Shown: positions 29,195-38,857, counted from the stretch's first letter. The stretch is 64,000 nucleotides of DNA from Streptomyces sp. CB02959 (GCF_002803155.1 NZ_NNBP01000004.1:124985-188984); one strand, 5' to 3'. Numbers and translations are program-made. The notes: a model not told the origin generated them from the letters alone.

Positions 29195-29929
29195 ATGACC
29201 ATCCCTCCTGATTTCCCGCGCGATGCGGCCGCCGTCCACGAGTCGACCGACCGGCTGCTGGTCTCCCTGGGCAAGCTCGACGACGCCGCGGTCGGCGAGC
29301 CGTCGCTGCTGCCCGGTTGGACCCGGGGTCACGTCCTGGCCCATCTGGCCCGCAACGCCGATGCCCTGGTCAACCTCCTGACCTGGGCGCGGACCGGCGT
29401 CCGCACACCGATGTACGCCAGTGCCGCGGTCCGTGACGGCGACATCGAGCGGGACGCCGACCGTCCGCTGGCGGTCCACCTGGAGGACCTCCAGGAGAGT
29501 GCGGCCCGCTTCGAGGCGGCCGCCCAGGCCCTGCCGGCGGACCGCAGGGCGTACGAGGTCGAGATGCGCAACGGTGTCGTCGAGCGGGCCGACCGGCTCG
29601 CGCTGCGCCGGCTGGCCGAGGTCGAACTGCACCACGTCGACCTGGGCGTCGGGTACACCGTCGAGCAGCTCTCGCCGGCCTTCGTGGGCAGCGAGTTGGA
29701 CTTCCTCACCGGGATCAAGTTCGCCGGGCACCCGGACCTGCCCGCGCTGGAGCTGCACGGCGACGACGGCCGCCGGTGGCACACGGGGCGTTCCGCCGAC
29801 GGCGCGACGGCCGCCCCCGTGGTGGTCGGCGGCTCGCCGACGGACCTGGTCGGCTGGCTGACCGGGCGCGCGGACGGCGGACGGCTGGACACCCACGGCG
29901 CGCCGCTGCCGGTGATCCCGCCGCTCTAG
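29195..29929 (+). CDS. Maleylpyruvate isomerase family, mycothiol-dependent enzyme
   Basis: A 244-residue protein with the DinB-like mycothiol-dependent fold. The N-terminal block LLPGWTRGHVLAHLARNADALVNLL carries the conserved metal-ligand His, and RLAEVELHHVDLGVGYT near residue 140 carries two further ligands in the usual E-x-x-x-H-H-x-D form. Family members isomerise maleylpyruvate or transfer and hydrolyse mycothiol adducts. Mycothiol is the actinobacterial thiol, consistent with the host. The gene may be co-transcribed with the MBL hydrolase that starts 11 bases after its stop. The substrate is not known. Confidence 0.88.
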   Translation: MTIPPDFPRDAAAVHESTDRLLVSLGKLDDAAVGEPSLLPGWTRGHVLAHLARNADALVNLLTWARTGVRTPMYASAAVRDGDIERDADRPLAVHLEDLQESAARFEAAAQALPADRRAYEVEMRNGVVERADRLALRRLAEVELHHVDLGVGYTVEQLSPAFVGSELDFLTGIKFAGHPDLPALELHGDDGRRWHTGRSADGATAAPVVVGGSPTDLVGWLTGRADGGRLDTHGAPLPVIPPL

Positions 29930-29939
29930 AGTTGGTGCC

Positions 29940-30596
29940 ATGACCTACAGCGGAGCAGTGAAGGTCGGCGGACCGGCCGACGTGCACGAGCTGACCGACC
30001 TGATGATCTCGAAGGTCGCGGTCGGCCCGATGGACAACAACGCGTACGTGCTGCGGTGTCGTGCGACCGACGAGCAGTTGCTGATCGACGCGGCCGCCGA
30101 CCCGCACACACTCCTCACCCTGGTCGGCGACAGCGGTCTGGCGTCCGTGGTCACCACGCACCAGCACGGCGACCACTGGGGCGCGCTGCGCGAGGTCGTC
30201 GACGCCACCGGCGCGCGGACGTACGCGGGGCGGTACGACGCCGAGGGCATCCCCGTCCCCACGGACGTCCTGGTCGAGGACGGCGACACGATCACCGTCG
30301 GCCGGGTCCGGTTGACCGCGCGCCACCTGGTCGGGCACACCCCGGGCAGCATCGCGCTGGTCTACGACGACCCGCACGGCCACCCGCACGTCTTCACCGG
30401 GGACTGCCTCTTCCCCGGCGGGGTCGGCAACACCTGGGGCAGCGCCGAACGGTTCGCCAGCCTGGTGGACGGCGTGCAGACCAAGCTCTTCGACCAGCTG
30501 CCGGACGAGACCTGGGTCTATCCGGGGCACGGCTCCGACACCACGCTCGGCGCCGAGCGGCCGCACCTCGCCGAGTGGCGGGAGCGCGGCTGGTAG
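29940..30596 (+). CDS. Metallo-beta-lactamase fold hydrolase, glyoxalase II-like
   Basis: A 218-residue MBL-fold protein. The metal-binding motif is TTHQHGDHWGAL near residue 77, with later ligands in HTPGSIALVY, FTGDCLFPGG and YPGHGSDTTLG. This order and the short length match glyoxalase II-like thioester hydrolases. The gene starts 11 bases after the mycothiol-dependent enzyme, which suggests a shared role in thiol-conjugate detoxification. That link is inference from context. Confidence 0.88.
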   Translation: MTYSGAVKVGGPADVHELTDLMISKVAVGPMDNNAYVLRCRATDEQLLIDAAADPHTLLTLVGDSGLASVVTTHQHGDHWGALREVVDATGARTYAGRYDAEGIPVPTDVLVEDGDTITVGRVRLTARHLVGHTPGSIALVYDDPHGHPHVFTGDCLFPGGVGNTWGSAERFASLVDGVQTKLFDQLPDETWVYPGHGSDTTLGAERPHLAEWRERGW

Positions 30597-30615
30597 CGGC
30601 CGGACGCCCGGCACC

Positions 30616-30649
30616 GGGCCCGGCGGGCGGACCTCCGCCCGCCGGGCCC
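30616..30649. terminator. Bidirectional terminator between the MBL hydrolase and terC
   Basis: A perfect 16-bp inverted repeat (30616-30631 with 30634-30649, 2-base loop) between convergent genes. Confidence 0.8.
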
Positions 30650-30668
30650 GCGTCGTTCGCCGCGGCGC

Positions 30669-31667
30669 TCAACCGCGGGTGTGCGCCCCGGCCCCGTCGG
30701 CCGCCTCCGCGGACTCCTCGGCCGCCTGCCGCCGCGAGGCCCGCAGGCTGGTGACCGTCGTGACGGCCAGCACCGCGCAGATCACGCCCAGCGAGACCGG
30801 AATGCTGATCTCCGGGACGGCCACCCCGGACTCGTGCAGGGCGTGCAGCACCAGCTTCACGCCGATGAACCCGAGGATGACCGACAGCCCGTAGGAGAGG
30901 TGGACCAGCTTCTTGAGCAGTCCGCCGATCAGGAAGTACAGCTGCCGCAGGCCCATCAGGGCGAAGGCGTTGGCGGTGAAGACGATGTACGGGTCCTGGG
31001 TCAGGCCGAAGATCGCCGGGATCGAGTCCAGGGCGAAGAGGACGTCGGTGGTGCCGATCGCCAGCATGACGATCAGCATCGGGGTCATCAGCCGGCGGCC
31101 GTTCTCGACGATGAACAGCCTGGTGCCGTGGTACCGGTCGGTGGACGGGAAGCGGCGCTCGACCGCCTTCAGGAAGCGGTTCTCCTCGAACTCCTCGTCC
31201 TCCTGGCCGGCCCGCGCCTCCTTGATCAGCTTCCAGGCGGTCCAGATGAGGAACGCGCCGAAGAGGTAGAACACCCAGGAGAAGTTGGCGATGATCGCCG
31301 CGCCCGCGCCGATGAATCCGGCCCGCAGCACCAGCGCGATGAGCACCCCGACCATCAGCACCCGCTGCTGGTAGACGGCCGGGACCGCGAACTTGCCCAT
31401 GATCAGGACGAAGACGAAGAGGTTGTCGACGCTCAGCGACTTCTCGGTGATGAAGCCCGCGAAGAACTCACCGGCCGGCGCGCCCCCGCCGAAGGCCAGC
31501 AGGCCGAGTCCGAACAGTACGGCGAGGCCCATCCAGACGCCGGTCCAGATGCCCGCCTCCTTGAGGGACACCTCATGGGGTTTGCGTCCGCCGATGAAGA
31601 AATCGACGGCGATCAGGGCACCCAGACCGAGGATGGTCAGCACCCACAGGGTCAGGGAAACGTCCAC
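30669..31667 (-). CDS. TerC-family integral membrane protein
   Basis: TerC/Alx proteins act in metal (Mn) export and tellurite resistance. I chose GTG at 31667 (MDVSLTLWVLTILG), which has GGAGGA immediately upstream, giving 332 residues; an in-frame ATG 15 bases earlier overlaps that ribosome site. About eight to nine membrane helices are seen, with the conserved acidic motifs ITEKSLSVDNLFVF near residue 77 and IGTTDVLFALDSIPAIFG near residue 205. A polar hydrophilic tail follows the last helix. It lies next to two TerD-domain genes on the same strand, a tellurite/stress-response neighbourhood. Confidence 0.92.
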   Translation of the reverse strand: MDVSLTLWVLTILGLGALIAVDFFIGGRKPHEVSLKEAGIWTGVWMGLAVLFGLGLLAFGGGAPAGEFFAGFITEKSLSVDNLFVFVLIMGKFAVPAVYQQRVLMVGVLIALVLRAGFIGAGAAIIANFSWVFYLFGAFLIWTAWKLIKEARAGQEDEEFEENRFLKAVERRFPSTDRYHGTRLFIVENGRRLMTPMLIVMLAIGTTDVLFALDSIPAIFGLTQDPYIVFTANAFALMGLRQLYFLIGGLLKKLVHLSYGLSVILGFIGVKLVLHALHESGVAVPEISIPVSLGVICAVLAVTTVTSLRASRRQAAEESAEAADGAGAHTRG

Positions 31668-31739
31668 TGCTTCCTCCGGCATGGTCGTACGGCACACACA
31701 GCGTCGTCGCTGCCGGGGATTCCTACACCCCTCCAAAGA

Positions 31740-31767
31740 AGGGTAAAGGAAGTTCATGAAATGGCAA
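31740..31767 (-). promoter_or_regulatory. Putative housekeeping promoter for terC
   Basis: On the minus strand TTGCCA (31767-31762) and TACCCT (31745-31740) are separated by 16 bases, fitting TTGnnn/TAnnnT. The region is unusually A-rich for this genome. About 70 bases lie between it and the chosen start. Confidence 0.4.
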
Positions 31768-31829
31768 AGAAAAGGGTAAAACCGCAGGTGAGAGGCGGTT
31801 TATGGAACGGCTGACAGGGCCGTTCGGGG

Positions 31830-33833
31830 TCAGCCCCGCCCGGGGTCCACGGCCGGACGGGCGTCGGCGACCCGGTCCAGGACCCGGCGGATCACCTCGC
31901 TGCGCCGGGGCGCGAGGGGCGGCTCGTACGTCCAGGCGTGACCGACCCACGGATCGGCGAGATGGGCGTCGGGAACCGGGGTGATCCGCAGCAGGGCGCG
32001 CCAGAGCGGATCCAGCACCGGCCCGTACTCCCGCGCCCGTTCCCGGTCGGCGACCAGCATCAGATGGACCCCGACCGCGGGGCCCTCGTCGGCCAGATAG
32101 CGCAGCTGGTTCAGGGCGCGGTCGTCGAAGCCGTGCGGGAAGTCATGGACGATCAGCAGTTGCTCGGCGGGGTCCAGCTCCGGCGGCAGGGCCTCCGTGG
32201 CGCGGTGCCGCACCGCCATCTGGAGGAGGTCGACCCGCCGGGTCAGCGCCTCCAGTACGGCGGCCACGCCCCGGGCGCCGGCGGGCGGGGACGCGGGCAG
32301 CACCCCGCTCTCCCGCAGCGGGGCGAGCGCCGGTCCGGCCGTGCCGGCGGGGTCGAGGACCTGGACCGCGAACGCACCCGGCGGATGGGCGGCCAGCAGC
32401 CGGGCGGCGACCGCGACGGCGGTCTCCAGGGCCAGCCGCGCCAGCGCGGCCTCGTCGGGCGCCGCGTCGGTCAGCGCGCTGCCCAACTCGCGGCGGCCGT
32501 ACTCCCGCTCGGGGTCGTGCTCGGCGCGCGGATACGGTCCGGGACCGCTGTCGATCCACAGTCCGCGCTCCAGGGGGAGCCGGACGAGCAGCGGGATGCG
32601 CAGGCCGGGGGCCTCCGGGAGGTGCAGATCGCCCAGCCGCACCGCCATCGGGTGCTGCCGCGGGACCTCGTAGCCGTGCCACACCGGGTGGTCCCAACGG
32701 GCGAGGGCGGGCGGTAGCGCGGGCTCGACCACCTCCGACTCGGCGGTCAGCTGGGCGAGGTCGCGGTCGAGGACCGCGCGGGCCCGGTCGACCAGGTCGG
32801 TGTGCCGGTCCCGGGCGGCGGCGCGGGCGGCCTCGGCGGCGTCGCCCAGGCGGGCGCCGGGGTCGGCGAGCGCCGCGTCGAGCTCGCGCTCCAGTCGGGA
32901 GGCGGCGAAACCGGCGGCGCTGCGGTACGCCGCGACCGACCGGGCCAGATCCTCGAACATGCCGCGGACCTGGTTGTAGAGCCGCTCCTCCATGCTCCAG
33001 CCGTTGGCGTCGCCGGCGACCGGGGCGGTCGGGCCCGCCGGGTCGCCCGGGGCCGTGGCCGGACCGGTGGGGGCTGAGGGCGTGGACGGCGTGGACGGGG
33101 CCGCGGGGGCCGGCTCGGGGACGGTGGGCCGCCCGGGGTGGCGGTAGTCGACCCGGCCGCCGGAGGGCGGGGCGGCGGGGCCCGCCGCCGGGGTGCCGGG
33201 GGTGCCCGCGGTGGTCCCTGCCGCCGGTCGCTCGGGGCGGCGCTCGGCCGCCGCCCCGGGCGCCGCCGCCGTCGGGGCCCGGTGGTGGCCGGCCGCCTCC
33301 TCGATCTCCGCGGCCAGCTCCGCGGCCCGTCGCAACCCCAGATCATGCAGCAGCTCCGCCAGTCCGCCGGCGTACCCCTGGCCCACGGCGCGGATCCGCC
33401 AGGCGCCCCGCCGGCGGTAGAGCTCGACGGCGACCAGCGCGGACTCGGCGCCCAGGCCGGTGACGGGGTAGGCGACGAGGGGGGTGCCGTCGACGCGTGT
33501 CACGGCGATCGACGGCGCGGCGGCGGCGGCGCCGAAGCTGCGCGGCGCGCCGGGCCCGCCCGGCAGCGCCAGCAGCACGCTCACCCGGTGCACCTCCGCG
33601 GGCAGCGCGTCGAGCGCGACCGCGACGCGCTGCCCGGCGGCCGCCCCGGAGGGAACCTCGACGCCGGGCCGGTGGGGCGCCCCCGGATGGACCACCGCCT
33701 CGGCGCCCGGCGGCCGGCCCTGCTCGTCGCCGAGCACGACCGCGACCAGGACGGGCCCGGCGGCCGCGATCCGGATCTCCACCCGGGTGCCGTCCAGTGG
33801 GTGGTTCTGCCCCCGGACCAGCTCCGCCGTCAT
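31830..33833 (-). CDS. Large TerD-domain protein
   Basis: A 667-residue protein in three parts. Residues 1-175 form a TerD-like beta-rich domain (TAELVRGQNHPLDGTRVEI, AVVLGDEQGRPPGAEAVVHP, TPLVAYPVTGLGAESALVAV). A Pro/Ala/Gly-rich linker follows (about 185-275). Residues 280-660 are a helical and alpha/beta region with HPVWHGYEVPRQHPMAVRLGDLHLP, LLVRLPLERGLWIDSG and LLIVHDFPHGFDDRALNQL. That last part resembles an FtsK/HerA-like core but has no Walker A lysine that I can find, so it may be inactive as an ATPase. It is downstream of a second TerD gene on the same strand. Confidence 0.78.
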   Translation of the reverse strand: MTAELVRGQNHPLDGTRVEIRIAAAGPVLVAVVLGDEQGRPPGAEAVVHPGAPHRPGVEVPSGAAAGQRVAVALDALPAEVHRVSVLLALPGGPGAPRSFGAAAAAPSIAVTRVDGTPLVAYPVTGLGAESALVAVELYRRRGAWRIRAVGQGYAGGLAELLHDLGLRRAAELAAEIEEAAGHHRAPTAAAPGAAAERRPERPAAGTTAGTPGTPAAGPAAPPSGGRVDYRHPGRPTVPEPAPAAPSTPSTPSAPTGPATAPGDPAGPTAPVAGDANGWSMEERLYNQVRGMFEDLARSVAAYRSAAGFAASRLERELDAALADPGARLGDAAEAARAAARDRHTDLVDRARAVLDRDLAQLTAESEVVEPALPPALARWDHPVWHGYEVPRQHPMAVRLGDLHLPEAPGLRIPLLVRLPLERGLWIDSGPGPYPRAEHDPEREYGRRELGSALTDAAPDEAALARLALETAVAVAARLLAAHPPGAFAVQVLDPAGTAGPALAPLRESGVLPASPPAGARGVAAVLEALTRRVDLLQMAVRHRATEALPPELDPAEQLLIVHDFPHGFDDRALNQLRYLADEGPAVGVHLMLVADRERAREYGPVLDPLWRALLRITPVPDAHLADPWVGHAWTYEPPLAPRRSEVIRRVLDRVADARPAVDPGRG

Positions 33834-33903
33834 CGTCGTCCCCTTGTGTGTCGTACCGGTGGTGGGCGGTGTGTCGACCGGTCGCTGGTCGGTGCCGCGG
33901 TGC

Positions 33904-34482
33904 CTACAGGTGCGGCCGGATCGCCGGCACCAGGTCCTCGAAGGTGCGGCCGGCGGCGGGCTCGCCGATGGCGGTCAACTGCCAGCCGTCGCCGGAACGG
34001 TGCACCTTGCACATGACCTGCGCGGTGTGGTCGCCGCCGCCGGTGAGGGTGTAGCGCGCCAGTTCCTGGCCGGTGGTCTCGTCCACCAGCCGGCAGAACG
34101 CGTCCTGGACCTCGGCGAAGGTCTGGCCGGTGAAGGAGTTGACGGTGAACACGATCTGGTCGACGTGGACCGGCACCCGTTCCAGGTCGACCAGGATCGA
34201 CTCGTCGTCACCCCCCTGGCCGGCCCCGCCGACGCGGTTGTCGCCGGTGTGCCGGACCGCGCCGTCGTCACTGGTGAGGCGCTGGAAGTAGACCACGTCG
34301 GCGGGGCTGTCGTCGGCGAAGAGCAGCGCCGAGGCGTCCAGGTCGATCTCCTGGGTGCGGCGCCCGAACAGGCCGCGGCGCGGCGCCGACCGCCATCCCA
34401 GACCCATCCGGACCGCGGTCAGCGTCCCCCCGTCGGACTTCCGCAGGCTGATGCCCTGCCCCTTGGACAAGTCGACCGACAC
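33904..34482 (-). CDS. TerD-family stress protein
   Basis: TerD/CABP proteins bind Ca2+ and act in tellurite, phage and stress resistance. GTG at 34482 (MSVDLSKGQGISLRKSDGG) has GGAGGGG upstream and gives 192 residues. The family core is visible: MGLGWRS near residue 26, LLFADDSPADVVYFQRL near residue 53, and the acidic Ca-binding type block GAGQGGDDESILVDLERVP near residue 84, then IVFTVNSFTGQTFAEVQDAFCRLVD. It precedes the large TerD-domain gene, with 70 bases between, and follows uvrB on the same strand. Confidence 0.92.
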   Translation of the reverse strand: MSVDLSKGQGISLRKSDGGTLTAVRMGLGWRSAPRRGLFGRRTQEIDLDASALLFADDSPADVVYFQRLTSDDGAVRHTGDNRVGGAGQGGDDESILVDLERVPVHVDQIVFTVNSFTGQTFAEVQDAFCRLVDETTGQELARYTLTGGGDHTAQVMCKVHRSGDGWQLTAIGEPAAGRTFEDLVPAIRPHL

Positions 34483-34655
34483 GTGCCGTCCCCTCCTCGC
34501 CGTCCCGTCCGCCGTTTCAGCGGCCCCTGCCGACCCTACGCACGTGGGCGGGCGGCGGCGCGGCGGGCCTGCCGTCTGTGGCGGTTCTGCAACACGCCCG
34601 TGCAGGTCCGCGGCGCGACCACCGTCGCCCGGCGTGCGTGCCGCGGACCCGGCCG

Positions 34656-36803
34656 CTACTTCAGTCCGGCCTCCTTCATCTGCCGCAGCTCCTTCTTCAG
34701 CTCGCCGACCTCGTCCCGGAGCCGGGCCGCGACCTCGAACTGCAACTCCGCGGCAGCCGCCCGCATCCGCTCCGTCAGCTCTTCGATCGTCTCGGCGAGT
34801 TCGGCGGCGGGACGATCCGTCAGGACCTCGCCGCCCTTGCCGCCCTTGCCCTTGGCGGCCTTGCCCGCCTTGCCGGCCTTCCCGCCGAGCGCCGGGACCG
34901 GTGCCTTGGCCTTGCCGTCCTTGTCGCCGGCCTTGCGGTAGCCGGAGCCCAGCAGCTCCTGGGTGTCGAGCTCCTCGCGGGCGAGGGTGGCGACGATGTC
35001 GCCGATCTTCTTGCGGAGCGGCTGCGGGTCGATGCCGTTCTCCTTGTTGTACGCCAGCTGCTTCTCCCGACGGCGATTGGTCTCCTCGATGGCCTTCTCC
35101 ATCGCCGGGGTGATCTTGTCGGCGTACATGTGCACCTGGCCGGAGACGTTGCGAGCCGCGCGGCCGATGGTCTGGATCAGCGAGGTGCCGGAGCGCAGGA
35201 AGCCCTCCTTGTCGGCGTCCAGGATCGCCACCAGGGAGACCTCCGGCAGGTCCAGGCCCTCCCGGAGGAGGTTGATGCCGACGAGCACGTCGAACTCGCC
35301 CGACCGCAGTTCGCGCAGCAGCTCCACGCGCCGCAGGGTGTCCACGTCGCTGTGCAGGTAGCGGACCTGGATGCCGAGCTCCAGGAAGTAGTCGGTGAGG
35401 TCCTCGGCCATCTTCTTGGTGAGGGTGGTGACCAGGACCCGCTCGTCCTTCTCGGTGCGCTTGCGGATCTCGTGCACCAGGTCGTCGATCTGCCCGTCGG
35501 TGGGCTTGACCACCACCTCCGGGTCGATCAGGCCGGTCGGCCGGATGATCTGCTCCACGAAGCCGTCGCCGCGGGACAGCTCGTACGGGCCCGGCGTCGC
35601 GGAGAGGTAGACGGTCTGGCCGACCCGCCCCAGGAACTCCTCCCACTTCAGCGGCCGGTTGTCCAGCGCGGACGGGAGCCGGAAGCCGTGGTCGACGAGG
35701 GTGCGCTTGCGGGAGGCGTCGCCCTCGTACATGGCGCCGATCTGCGGGACGGTGACGTGCGACTCGTCGATGACCAGCAGGAAGTCTTCCGGGAAGTAGT
35801 CGAGGAGGGTGTTGGGCGCCGTGCCCGGCTCACGGTCGTCCAGGTGCATCGAGTAGTTCTCGATGCCCGAGCAGGAGCCGATCTGCCGCATCATCTCGAT
35901 GTCGTAGGTGGTGCGCATCCGCAGCCGCTGGGCCTCCAGCAGCTTGCCCTGCTTCTCCAGGGTGGCGAGCCGGTCCGCCAGTTCCGCCTCGATCCCGGCG
36001 ACGGCCTTCTCCAGGCGCTCGGGGCCGGCGATGTAGTGGCTGGCGGGGAAGACGTACAGCTGCTGGTCGTCGCTGATCACCTCGCCGGTGAGCGGGTGCA
36101 GGGTGGACAGCGCCTCGATCTCGTCGCCGAACATCTCGATCCGGACGGCCAGCTCCTCGTAGACCGGGAAGATCTCGATGGTGTCGCCGCGGACCCGGAA
36201 GGTGCCCCGGGTGAACGCCACGTCGTTGCGGGTGTACTGAATGTCGACGAAGCGGCGCAGCAGCTGGTCCCGGTCGATCTCGTCACCGACCCTGAGGGGC
36301 ACCATCCGGTCGACGTACTCCTGGGGCGTACCCAGGCCGTAGATGCAGGAGACCGAGGCGACGACGATGACGTCCCGCCGGGTGAGGAGGGAGTTCGTCG
36401 CGGAGTGGCGCAGCCGTTCGACCTCCTCGTTGATGGAGGAGTCCTTCTCGATGTACGTATCGGACTGGGGGACGTACGCCTCGGGCTGGTAGTAGTCGTA
36501 GTAGGAGACGAAGTACTCGACGGCGTTGTTGGGCAGCAGCTCGCGGAATTCGTTGGCGAGCTGCGCCGCGAGGGTCTTGTTGGGTGCCATCACCAGCGTC
36601 GGGCGCTGCAGCTTCTCGATCATCCACGCGGTGGTCGCCGACTTGCCGGTACCGGTCGCGCCCAGCAGGACGACGTCCTTCTCACCGCCGCGGATGCGCC
36701 GTTCCAGCTCGGCGATGGCCGCCGGCTGGTCGCCGCTGGGCTGGTAGGAGCTGACGACCTCGAAGGGCGCCACCGTGCGTTCGATCTTGGAAACGGGCCG
36801 CAT
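34656..36803 (-). CDS. uvrB: Excinuclease ABC subunit B
   Basis: UvrB is the DNA-loading helicase-like subunit of nucleotide excision repair. The ATG at 36803 ([17 protein letters not shown]) gives 715 residues. Motifs in order: Walker [16 protein letters not shown] near residue 43, beta-hairpin [20 protein letters not shown] near residue 95, DEAD-type [10 protein letters not shown] near residue 335, motif [11 protein letters not shown] near residue 545, and a C-terminal UVR motif. A Gly/Lys/Ala-rich linker ([14 protein letters not shown]) before the UVR motif is unusual. The damage-type promoter -10 ends seven bases before this ATG, supporting both the start choice and a leaderless mRNA; the longer frame would run through the promoter. 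Confidence 0.97.
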   Translation of the reverse strand: MRPVSKIERTVAPFEVVSSYQPSGDQPAAIAELERRIRGGEKDVVLLGATGTGKSATTAWMIEKLQRPTLVMAPNKTLAAQLANEFRELLPNNAVEYFVSYYDYYQPEAYVPQSDTYIEKDSSINEEVERLRHSATNSLLTRRDVIVVASVSCIYGLGTPQEYVDRMVPLRVGDEIDRDQLLRRFVDIQYTRNDVAFTRGTFRVRGDTIEIFPVYEELAVRIEMFGDEIEALSTLHPLTGEVISDDQQLYVFPASHYIAGPERLEKAVAGIEAELADRLATLEKQGKLLEAQRLRMRTTYDIEMMRQIGSCSGIENYSMHLDDREPGTAPNTLLDYFPEDFLLVIDESHVTVPQIGAMYEGDASRKRTLVDHGFRLPSALDNRPLKWEEFLGRVGQTVYLSATPGPYELSRGDGFVEQIIRPTGLIDPEVVVKPTDGQIDDLVHEIRKRTEKDERVLVTTLTKKMAEDLTDYFLELGIQVRYLHSDVDTLRRVELLRELRSGEFDVLVGINLLREGLDLPEVSLVAILDADKEGFLRSGTSLIQTIGRAARNVSGQVHMYADKITPAMEKAIEETNRRREKQLAYNKENGIDPQPLRKKIGDIVATLAREELDTQELLGSGYRKAGDKDGKAKAPVPALGGKAGKAGKAAKGKGGKGGEVLTDRPAAELAETIEELTERMRAAAAELQFEVAARLRDEVGELKKELRQMKEAGLK

Positions 36804-36810
36804 GGGATCC

Positions 36811-36833
36811 ACCGTACGACCCGCCACTGACAA
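36811..36833 (-). promoter_or_regulatory. RecA-NDp/PafBC-type promoter for uvrB
   Basis: The minus strand reads TTGTCAGTG, 8-base spacer, TACGGT, a perfect match. Seven bases separate the -10 hexamer from the uvrB ATG. Confidence 0.88.
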
Positions 36834-37286
36834 TCGGTGCCGCATCGGACCTGACCTGCGGTTTTCCGAGGGCCGCCGGAGTGCTGGGACGCCCGGTCCG
36901 GCCCCGGCCGAGCCGTGGGCGCTCCACCGGCACGATCACGGTGGCCGCCCCGGGCCAGGGCGTCACGGCCGGCCGGAATGATATGCCCTGGGCACGGGCG
37001 GCAAAACCGGTCAACTGCCCGAGGGGTGACTCCTCGTCGGCCGAGATGCGCGGATGCCGCGGCTCCGGCAAGTTGGACGACGGCGGGACGTATGTCTGCT
37101 GCACGGCCATTCCGGGCATCCTGCAACTGCGACGCTCCGCACGGATAACCGGCCATTGTTCGTTCAGCGCCCGGCCACCGCACGTCCGCCTCCCCCTCCG
37201 GCCCGGCTGCGAGCCTCCGTCTGTCCGTCCGCCCCGTTCACCTCACTTCACGTCAGCTCCCTACCACGACGTCACGAGGAGTCCGT
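36834..37286. other. Intergenic region between uvrB and glpQ
   Basis: About 450 bases without a convincing gene. Open frames here lack Shine-Dalgarno sites and protein-like composition. The only feature I can support is the PHO-box-like repeat near its right end. A divergent promoter for glpQ must lie here. Confidence 0.5.
37236..37256 (+). promoter_or_regulatory. Putative PHO box upstream of glpQ
   Basis: GTTCACCTCA followed by CTTCACGTCAG forms two GTTCAYC-like direct repeats with 10-11 base spacing, as in Streptomyces PhoP boxes. The glpQ genes of S. coelicolor are known PhoP targets. The second unit deviates at its first base. Confidence 0.45.
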
Positions 37287-38168
37287 ATGCGTATTCGCCC
37301 CGTCGCCGCCCTCGCCGGTGCGCTCCTGGGTCTCTCCGCGCTCGTCCTCCCCGCCAGCGGCGCCCAGGCCGCGGCCCACGGACATGGCCCTGTGGTGGTC
37401 GGCCACCGCGGCGCCGCGGCCTACGCACCCGAAAACACGCTCGCCTCGGTCGACGCGGCGCACCGGCTCGGGATCTCCTGGGTCGAGAACGACGTCCAGC
37501 GCACCAAGGACGGCGAGCTGGTCGTCCTGCACGACACCTCGCTGGCCAGGACGACCAACGTCAAGAAGGTCTTCCCGAACCGCTCCCCCTGGAACGTCGG
37601 CGACTTCACGCTCCGGGAGATCGAGAAGCTCGACGCGGGCAGCTGGTTCGGCGCGAAGTTCAAGGGAGTGCGGGTGCCGACCCTTGAGGACTACCTGGAC
37701 AAGGTCGAGCACAACGGCCAGCGGCTGCTGATGGAGCTGAAGAACCCGGAGCTCTACCCCGGGATCGAGCGGCAGGCTCTCCGGGAGCTGCGCCGTGACG
37801 GCTGGCTGGACAGCGGGCACCTCAAGCGCCGTCTGATCGTCCAGAGCTTCAACGCCGACGCGATCAAGAAGGTCCACCGCCTGAACCCGGCGGTCACGAC
37901 GGGCTTCCTCGGCAACCCCCCGGTGGCCGACCTGCCCAAGTACGCCGCATACTGCGATCAGATCAATCCGCCCCACACCGCCGTCACCCATGCGTACGTG
38001 AAAGCCGTACACGCGCTGCGAGGCCCGCACCACCGGCCGCTGGAGCTCTACACCTGGACCGTCGACGACGCCAAGGCCGCGGTCGGCTCCGCCGGCCTGG
38101 GGGTCGACGGGGTCATCAGCAACAAGCCCGACGTGGTGCGCAGGGCACTGGCCGACGCGGGCTACTGA
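37287..38168 (+). CDS. glpQ: Secreted glycerophosphodiester phosphodiesterase
   Basis: Hydrolyses glycerophosphodiesters from phospholipid or teichoic acid breakdown to sn-glycerol 3-phosphate and an alcohol, probably to scavenge phosphate. The 293-residue precursor has a signal peptide (MRIRPVAALAGALLG, cleavage near SGAQAAAHG, residue 30). The catalytic start is VVVGHRGAAAYAPENTLAS (His, Arg, Glu), followed by the metal ligands in VENDVQRTKDGELVVLHD, and a third block RLLMELKNPE. Its length and layout are normal. A PHO-box-like repeat lies 30 bases upstream. Confidence 0.93.
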   Translation: MRIRPVAALAGALLGLSALVLPASGAQAAAHGHGPVVVGHRGAAAYAPENTLASVDAAHRLGISWVENDVQRTKDGELVVLHDTSLARTTNVKKVFPNRSPWNVGDFTLREIEKLDAGSWFGAKFKGVRVPTLEDYLDKVEHNGQRLLMELKNPELYPGIERQALRELRRDGWLDSGHLKRRLIVQSFNADAIKKVHRLNPAVTTGFLGNPPVADLPKYAAYCDQINPPHTAVTHAYVKAVHALRGPHHRPLELYTWTVDDAKAAVGSAGLGVDGVISNKPDVVRRALADAGY

Positions 38169-38227
38169 CCGCCCGGCGCGGCGGGTGACGGAGCCGGCGG
38201 CGGCCGCCGGGGCCGTTTCCCGCCGCG

Positions 38228-38250
38228 TTGTCGGTGGCCGGTCCTACCCT
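38228..38250 (+). promoter_or_regulatory. RecA-NDp/PafBC-type promoter for ogt
   Basis: TTGTCGGTG, 8-base spacer, TACCCT, a perfect match on the plus strand. Seven bases separate the -10 hexamer from the GTG at 38258. Confidence 0.85.
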
Positions 38251-38257
38251 GGGGCAT

Positions 38258-38857
38258 GTGACGAACGCAGAGCACGCTCCAGGACCCGCCGCGGCGCCGG
38301 ACGCCGCCCCGGAGGCGGTCCGCCAAGCCCGCCGCGACTGGGCCTGGACGCGCATCGGGACCCCGATCGGCCCGCTGCTGCTGGCGGCGACGCGGGAGGG
38401 CCTGGTCAAGATCGCCTTCCATGCCGACGAGCGGGTGACCCGACGGACGCTGACCCGACTGGAGGACACCTTCGGCGGGCCGCCGCTCCCGGAGATACCC
38501 CATCTGGCGACGGCCACCGCCGAGCTCGCCCGCTACTTCTCCGGTGAACTGCGGGCCTTCACAGTCCCCCTGGACTGGTCGCTGTCGGGCGGCTTCAACG
38601 CCCGGGTGCTGCACACGCTGGCCGCCGGCGTCCCGTACGGCGGCGTGGTCGGCTATCAGGACCTGGCCGACCGGGTCGGGGAGCCGGGCGCGGCCCGGGC
38701 GGTGGGCGCGGCGATGGGGTCCAATCCGCTTCCCGTGGTCGTCCCCTGCCATCGGGTGGTGGCCAGCGACGGCGGGATCGGCGGCTTCGGCGGCGGTCTG
38801 GAGACCAAGCGGCTGCTGCTGGCCCTGGAGGGCGTGCTCCCCGCTCCCCTGTTCTGA
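38258..38857 (+). CDS. ogt: Methylated-DNA-[protein]-cysteine S-methyltransferase
   Basis: Repairs O6-alkylguanine by irreversible transfer of the alkyl group to its own cysteine. The active-site motif is PVVVPCHRVVASDG near residue 150. The upstream DNA-binding helix contains the Arg finger region (GEPGAARAVGAAMGSNPLP), and the N-terminal domain has IGTPIGPLLLAATREGLVKIAF. I chose GTG at 38258 (MTNAEHAPGP), giving 199 residues, because a perfect damage-type promoter ends seven bases upstream; an in-frame GTG at 38228 would place the promoter inside the coding region. Leaderless mRNA is predicted. Confidence 0.93.
   Translation: MTNAEHAPGPAAAPDAAPEAVRQARRDWAWTRIGTPIGPLLLAATREGLVKIAFHADERVTRRTLTRLEDTFGGPPLPEIPHLATATAELARYFSGELRAFTVPLDWSLSGGFNARVLHTLAAGVPYGGVVGYQDLADRVGEPGAARAVGAAMGSNPLPVVVPCHRVVASDGGIGGFGGGLETKRLLLALEGVLPAPLF

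Noticed and set aside
31668..31740. yybP-ykoY-type Mn riboswitch in front of terC
   Set aside because: The leader is only about 70 bases and I could not find the conserved CCCGCACG/GGGGAGTA elements.
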